The position numbers and the translations under genes are program-made. A DNA stretch of 64,000 bases from Elmis aenea (Eukaryota > Arthropoda > Insecta > Coleoptera > Elmidae): positions 54,691,415-54,755,414 of the forward strand of contig OX393578.1 of NCBI GenBank assembly GCA_947652605.1, read 5' to 3'. Numbering within the stretch: the stretch's first letter is position 1; each line of letters opens with the position of its first letter. The notes beneath the pieces are model-generated. The model was not told the DNA's origin. It saw only the letters and a list, made by a program, of their open reading frames with translations, and made no database searches. Of this stretch, positions 11,431-22,820 are shown one piece after another.

Positions 11431-12577
11431 TTGGCCTTGTAAAAGCTAATCAATCAGAAGAATACTTATTTTATCCAAACAAATTAAAGCCATTACGTTT
11501 CCTGCAGATAGAACATTGCCCTCTTTGGAAAAGAAAAACCACTGTGCTACCATTCTTTAGATTCTTGTTTTGTTTCAGGCGTATAATGATGGACTCAATT
11601 CACACTACCTATCTTGTTAAAATCTCTGACATGGTCTTAATTAATCAGCTTTCAAAACGAAACTAATGAACCCAGGAATTTGGCAATTGACGGTCTGAAA
11701 GAGAGAACTTGCCAGAGCGCCGAAAAAACTGTCCAAAACAGCTCCATCTCTCCGTCATTTTACAAACTTTCCAGGCTATCCTCTTTTAAATCAAATTTTT
11801 TTTTCTAAAAAAGTATCTATCTTTTTATGCACACCCTGTATCAGTATTTGTTGGTTGCAATAAGGTGTATGCGTCTATATTTGGCATTCTCATATAAAAC
11901 TAAATAAATTATATCAAAGATATTAGGGCCAATCACAACTTTACGAATTTTAACCATTAAAATCGCCATATTAGCACTAAAAATTAAAAAATATAGAAGT
12001 TTTACGTTTTTAAAAGTGAGTAAACTTAAAATTTGATTTACAGCAGCATAATTTAGCTCTAAAGCCCAGAAAAGCGGTACATAAAGGTGAAAAAAGTTGC
12101 CTGTTCCTTAAAGTACTATAAAAGTTTCGAAACAACATAAAAAGTTAGTGCATTCTTCGTTAAAAAATTATCATGCATGACCAAGGGACTGCGGTAAATT
12201 TGAAAAACTAATTTTTTAAAAACATGAACACATAAATTTATAAATAAACCATGTGAAAAAATTTCGTGCATATATTGTACGTGTTTGTAAACATATAACG
12301 CTTTCAATCCAATGCAGATACAGTATTTCTAAATGTTTGTTCGCGAAACTGGTTACATCAGATTTACGATAAGCGATTAATGTTGTGGAAAACCGCAGGA
12401 AGATTATTTAAAACCGTAATTCTTAAATAATATAAACTGAAAAGCAGCAAGAATGAAATTTAAGTAAAACATTAAAAACTAGTTTTACAAAATTCAAAAA
12501 TTTAGAATTCTATAACTTCTCTGGATTTAGTGAATTTGTTGAAATAATGGTGTTCAATTTAACAAATTTAATATTTA
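11431..12577. other. Non-coding sequence with a solo CACCCTG end
   Basis: A single ACACCCTGTA terminus occurs near 11832-11840 without a mirrored partner close by, so it may be a decayed foldback end. The left part may contain further degraded mariner sequence. Nothing else is supported. Confidence 0.35.
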
Positions 12578-13650
12578 TACAGGGTGGTCCACTTTTTAGT
12601 AGCAGGACTAACAGTCGATAGAAAAACTTATTTTAAAGCGAATATTCCATATCAACATGGGTCCACAAACGCTTCATTTTAAAGATAGGGTGTTGACATT
12701 TTTAAAAAAATAATGATAATGTTTAACTGTTTCTCAACCAGTCGATATATTTAAACCAACTTTGGTATACAGCACCACCTTATAGGTTACCACAATCGGT
12801 GAAAATTTCAAGTCCAACAAACAACCAGTGGCGGAGTTGTGGGGGTTCAGTTTCAATAAATTTTATAAAAAACTAGTACGGCCCTGTTCAAAATCAAACC
12901 TAAACTGGTTTTTGGGTAGAGAATTTTATTTTAAACAAAAAGTGTCGCTTGACTTTTCTTTGTATCTGCCGCCGTTTGGCGCGAAATTTGATTTATTTTA
13001 CCAGTTTCGCAATAAACTTGCTCCTAAATTCGATCTAAAAATATAGCTAATATTCGTAATAAAGAAGTAATTACCGATTTTTGCAGTTTTTAATAACAGA
13101 ACATACTAATAATGAGGGAACAAGTACCGCTAAATTAACGATTAATGAGTATTTACTCGGCAAGTTGCAATTTTCTGCTTTTCGCGATATTTTTAGATCG
13201 AACGTAAGGGCAAAATTTTCGCGAAACTAGTAAAATAAATCAAATTCCGCGCCAAACGGTGGCAGATACGAAGAAAACTTAAGATACACTTTTTGTTTAG
13301 AATAAAATGTTCTATTTAAAAACAAGTTCGAGTTTGATTTTAAACAGGTCCGTACTAGTTTTTTTATAAAATTTATTGAAACTGAACCCCCACAACTCCG
13401 CCACTGGTTGCTTGTTGGACTTGAAATTTTCACCGATTGTGGTAACCTGTAAGGTATACCTAATTTGGTTTAAATATATCTACTGGTTGAAAAACAGTTA
13501 AACATTATCGTTATTTTTTCGAAAATTTCAACACCCTGTATCTTAAAAATGAAGCGTTTATGGACCCATGTTGATATGGAATATTCGCTTTAAAATAAGT
13601 TTTTCTATGGACTGTTAAAGTCCTGCTACTTAAAAGTGGACCACCCTGTA
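12578..13650. mobile_element. CAGGGTGG foldback element, family C
   Basis: The left end TACAGGGTGGTCCACTTTT mirrors the right end AAAAGTGGACCACCCTGTA. Arms of about 460 bp pair across a spacer at roughly 13045-13185. Each arm contains the same short open frame (near 12828-13046 on plus and 13227-13433 on minus), a consequence of the palindrome and not evidence for two genes. Both ends abut TA. Confidence 0.85.
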
Positions 13651-15146
13651 GTGCCTAATTATTAAACTATTTTCTTGAAAAATTACAAAGCCACCTTCAA
13701 TTTGTCCAGAAATCTCTGCCCACTATGTTATGTACACATTCAGACGTTCCATAAAAAAATTATATTAATCTAAAATTGATGGGAAAATATCTATCCTTTC
13801 AAAACTTGTGCAATAGAAAGTGTATTCTTTAAGTTTGATAAATTTTCACCAAGACGACTCTTATAAGATACAAAGATGTCTTATGTCATCAGGGGCCGCC
13901 CTTTATGTCGCGAGTTCGCTATTGACGTTTCTACCGTCTTCTGCCTTTTCATTCTGCATCTACGTACCTATTCACATTTTCCGGCTACAAAATTTTTTCT
14001 CCCTGCATTCAAAATAAAAAATAATATATGCTGTATAATATCGTTAATGTAGCTTCGGTAGTAAATAAAATAAGGCCAAATTTATTAAATTTCTAAGCAT
14101 TGCATTCAGCATTTCATTTAGTAATATTAAATTTAATATGTTGCCGAAAAAATATGCTTTATATGTTTCGTTAAATAACAGGAAAAGTAGCTTTAAGTTC
14201 ATATTTTTCCGCTGTCTAACGTTCAAAGGAAACGTTTGCTTTCCTTCAAAGAAAACATGCACTTTTAATTACTTAGATTTTCTGTAAACAAAACTAAAAT
14301 AACTGCCAAGGCGCTCTTTACATTTAGCTGTTGGCATAATTTTATATTCTTGAAGTTATTCAGTTCGATGTGCGTACCTGTGTAAAATTTAAGAGAATTT
14401 TAAAAGCTTTATTTTTAATTGATGTTTAATGCTTTGTAGTTGCTTTAGTTTTTTACTGGTACTTTTTTCTTTGCTAGAGTTTCCTAATAAATTAATCGCA
14501 AGTTTCTTTGTGTTTGTGAACTAAGGGTACTTGTGCTGGTTTATAATTATCTGTATGACGTGAGCTGTACATGTATAGCATGTAATATCCTCCACATGGC
14601 TAAGAAGCACAAAGGGGTAACTGCCTTTTGTTAACAAAAACATAAATAAGCATCTCTTGTCAACAGAACGAAACGTTTACAAGAATCGTCTTTGTACATC
14701 ATGATTTATACAATGCCTCATCCTGTATCTTTCACCAGCTCCTATGTCTCGATATCTCAACTCTCATACAACACAGCTGCAGTATCAGGTATCCAACTTT
14801 ACAAAGACTGCATTGGAAAATTCAATTTCCTTCGATGTTTCTGTTCCAGATGCTGTACTAACTTTTAAATTGTTTACTTTAAAAGGTTATCTGTATTTGC
14901 GTTGGCGGCAAGTTTTCATTTAGTTGAAAATTTTCTTGGCCTTACCTCTCGCTTGGCTGGAGTCGATAATAAATAACATTTCGGGAAAGTTTTTTTGTTT
15001 CTGAATATTTAATATCGCAAACAGTTTACTGCGGCTTGTTGAACAGCAAAGATTGCATATATTAGTTGGTTCATGTATTACAAAACTTTCTTGTTTGACT
15101 AAATAAATATTATTTGAATTTCTGACTGCCTGTAACTTCGCTAATA
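13651..15146. other. AT-rich non-coding sequence
   Basis: No supported gene or repeat structure. Confidence 0.4.
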
Positions 15147-16967
15147 TACAGGGTGGCGTCATTAGTGGGGGTTCGGTCGATTATGGCTAAAAGGTTTTAG
15201 ATTTTTGATTCAAACGCTGTTTCATAGTCTTTTTTTCCGAACACGATAAAAATATTTTAAAATGTACTGGGTGAGTCACCTCTCTGGAACTAATAGCAAC
15301 TTTTATATTTCAAATGCAACACCCCATTTTTTATTTAATATTCTTGACCGCCTTTATTTTAGCTTTACATCAATACAAAATACTACAGGTTTTTATGCGG
15401 CCTTGTCACTAAAAAAAAATAATGTTCAAAATTTTTCAATGTTTTATGTCTTTATTTAAAAAATTCTCCTGAAGTCATTTTTCGAAGCACAGAGTTGTAA
15501 TTTGGTAAGGACATGCAAAAAACATTGCTCTATTAGCTCGATACAAAAAAGTTTGAATCACGCTTACAGGGTGTTTATAAATAGGTGGCAACTTCAATGA
15601 CATTCAAAAGCTCGTAACTCAATTTTTTTCAAAGGCAAACCCCTGTATTTTCCTATGTCATCGAATTAGTCCTTAAGAGAGCTTTATTTTTTGTTAAGTA
15701 CGTCCTATACCCAAAACTAATACTTTTCAAGATATTCGACATTTTTTCTTCTAATCGTTAATGAAGCAAATAGAGTGCCATGGAAATCGAAAAAACTGAC
15801 TGTTCACTTCACTAACGACAAAAACTTGTCATTTATATCTTAAACTATTGCATTTCCCCGAAGAATTTTAATTAGTTGCTCCGTATGTTTTGATTATAAT
15901 ATGCACTTATAGGCTAACTAGTTTATTCAACGCAGTGGATTTCATATAGCAATGATTTTTTTATGTTCTATTATTTTATTTACAGAATTTATTTAATGGT
16001 TTTTGTGGTTTTAATAAATAATTATTCCTTCATTTTCCATTTTTCTTCGCGCTCCCTTTGGTGCATGGCGCGCCCTCAAGGGGGGTGGGGCGCCCCCCTG
16101 TTTAACAACACTATCAAAGTTCATAACAATATTAAAACTTATTTGTTTGCCAATTTATTTATTGCTTTTGTTATAAGCTAAATATCTACCTACTAATAAT
16201 AATTAAATACATGAAATGGCGAATAAACCATATCAATTTGCTCTTGTTAAGTAAAATTCATCGTGGAAATGCCATAGTTTAAGATATATATGACAAGTTT
16301 TTGTCGTTAATGAACTGAGCAGTCAGTTTTTTCGATTTTTACGGCACTGTATTTGCTCCAATAACGATTAGAAGAAAAAACGTCGAATATCTCGTATGAG
16401 TTTTGGGTATAGGACATATTTAAGAAAAAATAAAGCAATCTTAAAGACGAATTCGATGACATAAGAAAATACAGGGGTTTGCAATTGAAAAAAATTGAGT
16501 TAGGAGCTTTTGAAAATCATGGAAGTTGTCTCCTATTTATGAACACCCTGTGTGCGTGATTCAAACTTTCTCGTATCGAGCTAATAGAGCAATGTTTTCT
16601 GCATGTCCTTACCAAATTACAACTTTGTGCTTTGAAAAGCGACTTCAGGAGAAATTTTTAAGTAAAGACTTAAAACCTTGAAATTTTTTTAACACTGTTT
16701 TTTTAGTGATAAGGCCGCATAAAAACCTGTAGTATTTTAAATCGATGTAAAGCTAAAATGAAGGCGGTCAAGATTATTAAATAAAAACTGGGGTGTTTGA
16801 AATATAAAAGTTGCTATTGGTTCCAGAGAGGTGAACCACCCTGTATATTTAAAAATATTTTTATCTTGTTCGGAAGAGAAAACTGTATGAATACCGTTTC
16901 AATTAACTTTCTCTCTCAAACCGTTTAGCCATAATCGACCGATCAGCCACTAATGACTCACCCTGTA
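15147..16967. mobile_element. Concentric CAGGGTG foldback, family D
   Basis: This is a 1.8-kb palindrome with the centre near 16057. The outer ends are TACAGGGTGGCGTCA and its mirror at 16967. A second pair of CAGGGTG-like termini lies inside at about 15264 and 16845, and a third pair at about 15565 and 16552. All are placed symmetrically, so three foldbacks share one axis. A GC-rich patch near 16050-16100 sits at the centre. No transposase is recognised. Confidence 0.82.
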
Positions 16968-18070
16968 TATTTACATTTTCAGTGCGTTTAAGTTTTCTAG
17001 ATGTAAGATAGGTAATTACGAGAAAACGTAAAACATGAAGATGACATCGAGATAAGAATGCAGTAATTGGTTCCAAGCCATTTTAAATTTCTACTGGCTT
17101 CAATAAACTTGTCAAAATTTGGACATAAACTTGACTAATGAGAACCAGACTTTAGGAATAAATAAAAGTTTCAAGGTCCTTCAACAGGACCATAAGAAAG
17201 ATGCCTTAGCTCAACCAAACAAAATCCTTACTATTTAATTTGTTAAATTTGTTGACCGTTATACACTTTGTGTAATCGCAATGTGTCATATTACTTATGG
17301 CGTATGGGAAAAATATTTTTGCGGCGAATTTGAAAAGTTACTTACCCATTACGGTGTTAACAAAATCCACTTACAGGTGGCAAAGATTACAATATGGTCC
17401 ATTAGGTCCTCTCTAAAGTTATGGATTTTCATTTCCTGCTAGCTGATCTTACTTTTTACTTTCGCGTTCTCCTCATGGGAAATTAACTTGAATGCTAAAT
17501 CTGTTCGCTAATAAACGTAGCGCGTTTGATTCGTATAATTGTCGGTACTGTAATTACTTATGCTACCGTAAATGAATTATCGACTTTAGATGCAGGTAGC
17601 TGATGCAATATTGAAAGCCGAAAAGCGCAAAGACATAACAAGTGGATGAATTAATAACGTTTTAGCCTAACTGAGCACTGCACAATGTTTTTTAGTACAT
17701 TTTCTCACCATTAATATTACTACAAGAGTCAGATAATTAAGCAAAACGATGCAGATAACTCAGCTTATTATAGATTAGTGTTTAGATGTTAGTTAAACTT
17801 TCTGGTTATAAGCATAAAGAACCGAAACAAATATTTAATTTTCTTTATTATCTCTGAAGATTGTATACAAAGAAAAGAAATATGAAAGACGATAAGACAA
17901 AGAGAAGTAAGTGACAAGACGAAGAAGGTAGTGCAAAATATGTACCATAAAACATAAAATGTTGTGAGAATAGGAGGCAACACAAAAAAGAGAGTTTTTC
18001 AAACCAATAGACCGTCTAAAAACACTTAAAACCACTTCAAAAAACAGTTATTAAACTATCCATCCTATTT
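16968..18070. other. Non-coding sequence
   Basis: No supported gene or repeat. Open frames near 17789-18035 lack recognisable features. Confidence 0.4.
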
Positions 18071-18379
18071 TAAAGTGTTCAAATTTCGGAAAATAAACCA
18101 AAAAAAAACGCTAATTATTAATGAAAATGTAAAGTTTTTTGATATCTTAAAACAAATTTTAAATCAGCTTGAATTGCCAAACGATTTGTCTATTAATCTT
18201 CTAAGAACCCAAAATTGGGAACACCCTGTTTACAACAAAACTTCTGTAGATAAGTTGAGTCGGCTGGACTTTTCATTATTCTCAGATTTAGTAGTAATTT
18301 TCTTCAACTAGTTTTGTTTTAAACACAAATTAATTTCTGATTTATAGTTCTTCAGGTATGCTTCTGCCTTTATTGATGC

Positions 18380-19320
18380 AAACCTAGGGCCTTTGTTATT
18401 TTTACTGTTTATAAATGACTTGCCGTCAGTTATAAAGTATTCAAAAAATACTCTTTTTGCTGATGATCTTAAGATTTGGCACCCAATAAAAACAATCGCC
18501 GATTGTGAACGACTTCAATATGACATTGATAGCATCCTAAAATGGAGCATTAAGAATAAATTGTATTTTAATGTTACTAAATGCTCTACCGTATCCTATC
18601 ACAGACGAAACGAGCCAATAGTATATAACTATACAATGAACAATGTACCATTAATTAAAAAAACATCAATTAAAGATTTAGGTGTAACATTAGATCGAAA
18701 GCTTAACTTTGCTGAGCACGTACATGCAATTACACAGTCAGCATATAAGTCACTTGGGTTTATATTACGAAACACTATTGCTTTCAAAAGAGTAAAATCT
18801 TTTTATATTTTATATAACTATTTAGTTCAAACTAAACTGGAGTATGCACCGGTTGTATGGAACCCGAAGTATGAAATATACAAAAGTCAGTTAGAGGCAG
18901 TACAAAAAAGATTCATACGTTATGTAAAGTTCAAAAAAACTGGTATTTATCCCTTTTTAGAGTCGTATAAGGCATTATTAAGTGCATATGAGGTCTTGTC
19001 CCTCGAAAGACGAAGGTGCATGAACGACTACATATTTATCTTTAAAAATTATTAATCATAAAATATACGTTCCATTAGATTTTCTAAACAAAATTTCATT
19101 TTTGGTTCCTCGTCTAAGTAGTCGTTCAGTTGATGTTTTTTACTTGAAGAAACCCCGCACAAATATGCTGCAACTATCACCGCTGCATAGAATTTGTCTG
19201 ATAGCGAATAGTTTATCAGGTTTTATTGATATTTTTTGTAACTGTTCGCTGGTAAAACTTAAGAATAGGTTAGTATTCACTTTGCATGCTAATGATAACC
19301 TTTTTTTGTATTAAATTAAT
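18380..19320 (+). pseudogene. CR1/Jockey-like LINE reverse transcriptase (5'-truncated)
   Basis: The frame begins NLGPLLFLLFINDLP (motif B region) and continues with TLFADDLKIW (catalytic FADD), KCSTVSYHRR, SIKDLGVTLDRKLNF and KLEYAPVVWNPKY, the expected order for the C-terminal half of a CR1/Jockey-type reverse transcriptase. An uninterrupted 220-codon frame covers 18393-19055. A frameshift then leads into a second frame at 19102-19314 with RSVDVFYLKKPRTN and SPLHRICLIANSL, the usual C-terminal tail. The catalytic Asp pair is intact, but the endonuclease and first palm motif are absent. Confidence 0.82.
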
Positions 19321-19480
19321 TTGTATTTGTGTATTTAAACGTTTTTTATATGTACTATGTACTTTATATTTACTTGTGATGTTATATTATAATGTTATGT
19401 AGGTACACTACTTTCTTGTAAGTAGGGGTTAGCCCCCTGTTAGAAAGAATTAAATTAGAAAGAATTAAATTAAATTACGT
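19321..19480 (+). repeat. LINE 3' UTR and short tandem tail
   Basis: It follows the LINE coding relic and ends in GGGGTTAGCCCCCTG and a duplicated AGAAAGAATTAAATT unit. Simple 3' repeats of this kind are common at LINE ends. Confidence 0.55.
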
Positions 19481-20296
19481 ACTCTTTTTTGACCATACAT
19501 TGGCAAAATTAGGTTAATTTTATTTATTACTTTCACGAAATGCAGGAAATTTCATGATGTTACACTTTTTCGTTCAAAATTTGAATCTTTTGCCTGTAAA
19601 CAGAACGACAATATGTCTTAATATATCACTTAAGTGTGTGCTTGCAATATTCTTTTATATAAATAGCAATTCCACTGAAAACTTTTGCAATATAGCTGAG
19701 CAGTGGCTGTGTTATGTCAATTTAATAACTTTGTTCGTAAAATTTTTGCTCTACTTGTTGACTTCCTCTCTAGAATAAGACTTTAGCGATTTTTAATTGG
19801 CACCAACTTTAATTGTATATTATTAAGCAAGATTTATTTAAAAAAGTGTAAGAGATTTTAGTGTAGTCACTATAAATTTCTTGTTAAACAATCAATAGTG
19901 TGCCCCAGATTACATTTCCAGCATGGAGATCTCGTTTATTATAGGAGATACAGGTTTCCTTAAATTAGATGAATTATTCCTTAGTATAAGAGGAGCCACA
20001 ATCAATTTTTAGAAGTACAAAATTCCTCGTGCTTTAGATGTTATAGCAAAGAATACGAAAATGTCGTTTTCTTTTATCTTATAATTTTTTTGTCGTAATA
20101 AATAAATGAAATTTATTTGCACCTTTTGAAGGTACTTTTTTATGTAAAATGTAACTGTTATCTTAGTTTTTTTTTATCACTCTTCATTTTTGAGAATTCA
20201 CTCCTAACTTCATTTTTTCTCAAGGGCCGTCTAGTTGGCTTTGGAATAGCTCGATGTGCTTTTTTCCTCTTCCAAACGATATAATAAGTTATATCT

Positions 20297-21964
20297 ATTT
20301 TATTCTTGAGGCTTTCGCGGCCGTTATCCATAATACAATCTTGGTTTCCGGGTTTGGAACCGCGTCTTCTATATTTAGAAGTAGTTGACGTTTCGACCAT
20401 TGTGTCTTGGTCTTTTTCAAAACGACTAATTTGTGAGGGATGTTGCTGGGTTTATATATCCAGCTTGTGGAGGCGTGGCGTTCCGCTTGATGGATTTGTT
20501 CTGCCTCAGTGATTTTGTGATGACTGGTTTCCAGATGTTTGGCAGTTGTATGCCTGTGTCTCTGTTGTAGTTGTTTGGGTTCTTGATGATTTCCAATGAT
20601 TCTCGATATAATCTTGGCCAGAAATGGTTTGCGCGGGCCAGTAGTTTTGTTTCTCTGAAGAGGATGTTGTGTCCTGTACCCTGGGCGTGTTCTGCTACCG
20701 CTGATTTATCGACTTGTTTTCTTGTTGTTTGTCCTTCGTGTTCTTTGAGACGCGTTTGTATACTCCTGCCAGTTTGTCCTATGTATACTTTTCCACAGGA
20801 GCAAGGTATGCTATATATTCCCGCGTGGTGTAGTCCTGTGTCGTGTGTTCTTCTTAATTTATTCGAGAGCTTCAAAGGAGCGTTGAAAACGGTTTTGATT
20901 TTATGTTTTTGTAGAAGCTTTGATATTTTGTTAGTCACTCCGCTGATGTAGGGCAAGTAAGTCGTAGCGATGTATTCTTTCTTTTCTTTTCCTTCTTTTG
21001 GCGTGGCATGTTTTTGTATGGTACGAAGTATTTGTTTACGCTGGTAACCGTTTTCTTGCAGGGCTCTCGTGACCATGTTCAGTTCTTCTTTGATGTTTTC
21101 TGGTGTGCATATCTCTTTAGCCCTATGTATTAATGTGTTGATCACCGATTGTTTTTGGCCCGGGTGGTGATGTGATGCAGCATTTAGATATCGGTTGGTA
21201 TGGGTCGGTTTACGGTGAACGCTGTGGCTAAGTGTTCCGTTTGCTTCTCTTTTGACCAGTATGTCCAGAAAGGGTAACGCGCCATTCTTCTCTTCCTCCA
21301 TCGTAAATTTTATGTTCTTGTGTAGGTTGTTCAGGTGTGTTAGAAAATCTTGAAGTGGTTCTTTACCATGTTCCCAGATGACGAAGGTGTCGTCTACGTA
21401 TCGGAACCAGTGTTTCGGTTTCAATTTGCTGGAGAGTAGGGCTTGTTCTTCGAAGGCTTCCATGTACAAGTTGGCGAGTGCCGGTGATAATGGTGAACCC
21501 ATGGCTGCTCCCGTTGTTTGTTCATAGATGCCTCCATTGAAGGCAAAGTAGGTAGATTGTGCGCACAGCTTTATTAAGTCGGCTAGGTTACCATCGAGGT
21601 CGTTAGCAACCAGTCGTTCCCTTGCCAATTCCACTGCTTCCTCAACCGGTATATTGGTAAATAATGACGTCACATCGAAGCTAATCATGATGTCGTTGTC
21701 GTTTATATTTAGCTGTTCTAGTTTCTGGATGAAGTGTGCTGAGTTACGGATATGGTGATCCGATTGTCCAATGAAATTCTTCAGTGTTCTGGCGAGGTAT
21801 CTTGCTAAAGGATGGGTAGCTGATCCAATGGCGCTCACTATTGGTCTTAGCGGTACGTCTTGTTTGTGTAGTCGTTTTGAAAAAGACCAAGACACAATGG
21901 TCGAAACGTCAACTACTTCTAAATATAGAAGACGCGGTTCCAAACCCGGAAACCAAGATTGTAT
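20297..21964 (-). mobile_element. Penelope-like retroelement with inverted terminal repeats
   Basis: It is flanked by the 12-bp direct repeat TAAGTTATATCT at 20285-20296 and 21965-21976. Arms of about 95 bp at 20331-20427 and 21870-21966 are inverted copies of each other, as in Penelope elements with an inverted terminal repeat copy joined to a 5'-truncated body. The arm overlaps the target repeat slightly. The repeat carries GACC, a loop, GGTC and then GAAACGTC, resembling stem II and the GAAA box of Penelope hammerhead ribozymes, but the CUGANGA box is degraded. The body is a single open frame. Confidence 0.85.
20426..21943 (-). CDS. Penelope-like reverse transcriptase with GIY-YIG endonuclease
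   Basis: An uninterrupted 505-residue frame. Residues 1-25 derive from the inverted terminal repeat, so the annotated Met is incidental and Penelope homology begins near residue 26. Reverse transcriptase motifs follow: VPLRPIVS (30-37), SFDVTSLFTNIP with catalytic Asp90, GAAMGSPLSPALANLYME (145-162), the catalytic YVDD (182-185) and LPFLDI (223-228). After a linker comes the GIY-YIG nuclease, with GIY at 375-377, the CSC pair near 381-383, and YIG at 387-389 followed by QTGRSIQTRLKEHE. Full-length Penelope proteins have a longer N-terminus, so this copy is 5'-truncated although its catalytic residues look intact. It probably acts in target-primed reverse transcription. Confidence 0.93.
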   Translation of the reverse strand: MEPRLLYLEVVDVSTIVSWSFSKRLHKQDVPLRPIVSAIGSATHPLARYLARTLKNFIGQSDHHIRNSAHFIQKLEQLNINDNDIMISFDVTSLFTNIPVEEAVELARERLVANDLDGNLADLIKLCAQSTYFAFNGGIYEQTTGAAMGSPLSPALANLYMEAFEEQALLSSKLKPKHWFRYVDDTFVIWEHGKEPLQDFLTHLNNLHKNIKFTMEEEKNGALPFLDILVKREANGTLSHSVHRKPTHTNRYLNAASHHHPGQKQSVINTLIHRAKEICTPENIKEELNMVTRALQENGYQRKQILRTIQKHATPKEGKEKKEYIATTYLPYISGVTNKISKLLQKHKIKTVFNAPLKLSNKLRRTHDTGLHHAGIYSIPCSCGKVYIGQTGRSIQTRLKEHEGQTTRKQVDKSAVAEHAQGTGHNILFRETKLLARANHFWPRLYRESLEIIKNPNNYNRDTGIQLPNIWKPVITKSLRQNKSIKRNATPPQAGYINPATSLTN

Positions 21965-22263
21965 TAAGTTATATCTGTTTTTATAAATAACACAAAACTC
22001 CAGAAAAATCGCCCATAACCGATATTATTCTAAGTTAGCCATGAAACGTACTAAACGGGCAAGTTAACTTTAGAATAGTAAAATGTGTTTTTTCCTTCTG
22101 TTTCTAACGATATAACTTTTGCCATATCTCTTTTTATGAATAACTTGGAAAATCAATAAAAACCTTATTTTACTGATATTAGTCTAAGTCGGCTATGAAA
22201 CATGTTAAACAGGCAAGTTGGCTTTGCAATAGTTAAATGTGCGTTTTTCCGTATCTGGAACAT

Positions 22264-22412
22264 TCTTCGGCCACAATTCTTTGCCCACAATTCTTCGCCC
22301 ACAATTCTTCGCCCACAATTCTTCGCCCACAATTCTTCGCCTACAATTCTTCGCCCACAATTCTTCGCCCACAATTCTTCGCCTCCACAATTCTTCGCCT
22401 CTACAATTTTTC
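22264..22412. repeat. 14-bp minisatellite (CCCACAATTCTTCG)n
   Basis: About ten head-to-tail copies of a 14-bp unit with small variants. The same unit appears in inverted orientation at 25083-25150, and one copy lies near 23028. Because 14 is not a multiple of 3, all three frames in both directions stay open, giving spurious low-complexity reading frames. Confidence 0.92.
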
Positions 22413-22456
22413 GCAGCATACAACCATACCACAAATTTTGTTTGTAAATGTATTAT

Positions 22457-22739
22457 CAGTGGCGTAGCGACGGAAGGGCAAGAGGAGTATCGACGCTCCG
22501 GGCGCCAGTCTTGGCGGGCGCCGTGAAGACAAAATATTTTTGCGTGTATTTCACTTATTTAAAGCCAGAAAACTAAACTGCAATTATTATTTTAAAATAA
22601 CTTATTTTCATTGCAGTGTATTTCAATAAACAACACATTATTTTACTTGAAAGTCAAAAACTACAGTAAAAATATAGACGAGGGGGGCGCAAAAAAAAAT
22701 AATATGCCCCGGGCGCCATTTACCTTCGCTACGCCACTG
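22457..22739. mobile_element. Short TIR element with CAGTGGCGTAGCG ends
   Basis: Ends CAGTGGCGTAGCGA and TCGCTACGCCACTG are near-perfect inverted repeats, with GGGCGCC-rich subterminal sequence. It is 283 bp and non-coding. I see no convincing target duplication. The ends resemble hAT-type MITEs, but the superfamily is uncertain. Confidence 0.75.
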
Positions 22740-22785
22740 TTGATTGGTTTTATTTATAACGTAATTTTTGCAGATTATTTTACAT

Positions 22786-22820
22786 TAGGTTAGATTAGGT
22801 CGGGTTAGGTTAGGTTAGGT
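22786..22820 (+). repeat. Interstitial TTAGG telomere-type tract
   Basis: Seven consecutive 5-bp units: TTAGG, TTAGA, TTAGG, TCGGG, then three TTAGG. TTAGG is the canonical arthropod telomere repeat. The tract lies in the loop region of the giant foldback. Confidence 0.8.

Noticed and set aside
12828..13433. Two similar open frames on opposite strands suggesting a gene pair
   Set aside because: They are the two arms of one palindrome.
21870..21966. Active hammerhead ribozyme in the Penelope terminal repeat
   Set aside because: Stem II and GAAAC are present, but the CUGANGA box reads TTGAAAA. The catalytic G is changed, so activity is not claimed.
20306..21986. Plus-strand frames opposite the Penelope coding region
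   Set aside because: Shadows of the minus-strand frame.
22165..22526. Overlapping open frames on both strands over the 14-bp repeat
   Set aside because: Low-complexity by-products of a minisatellite whose unit is not a multiple of three.
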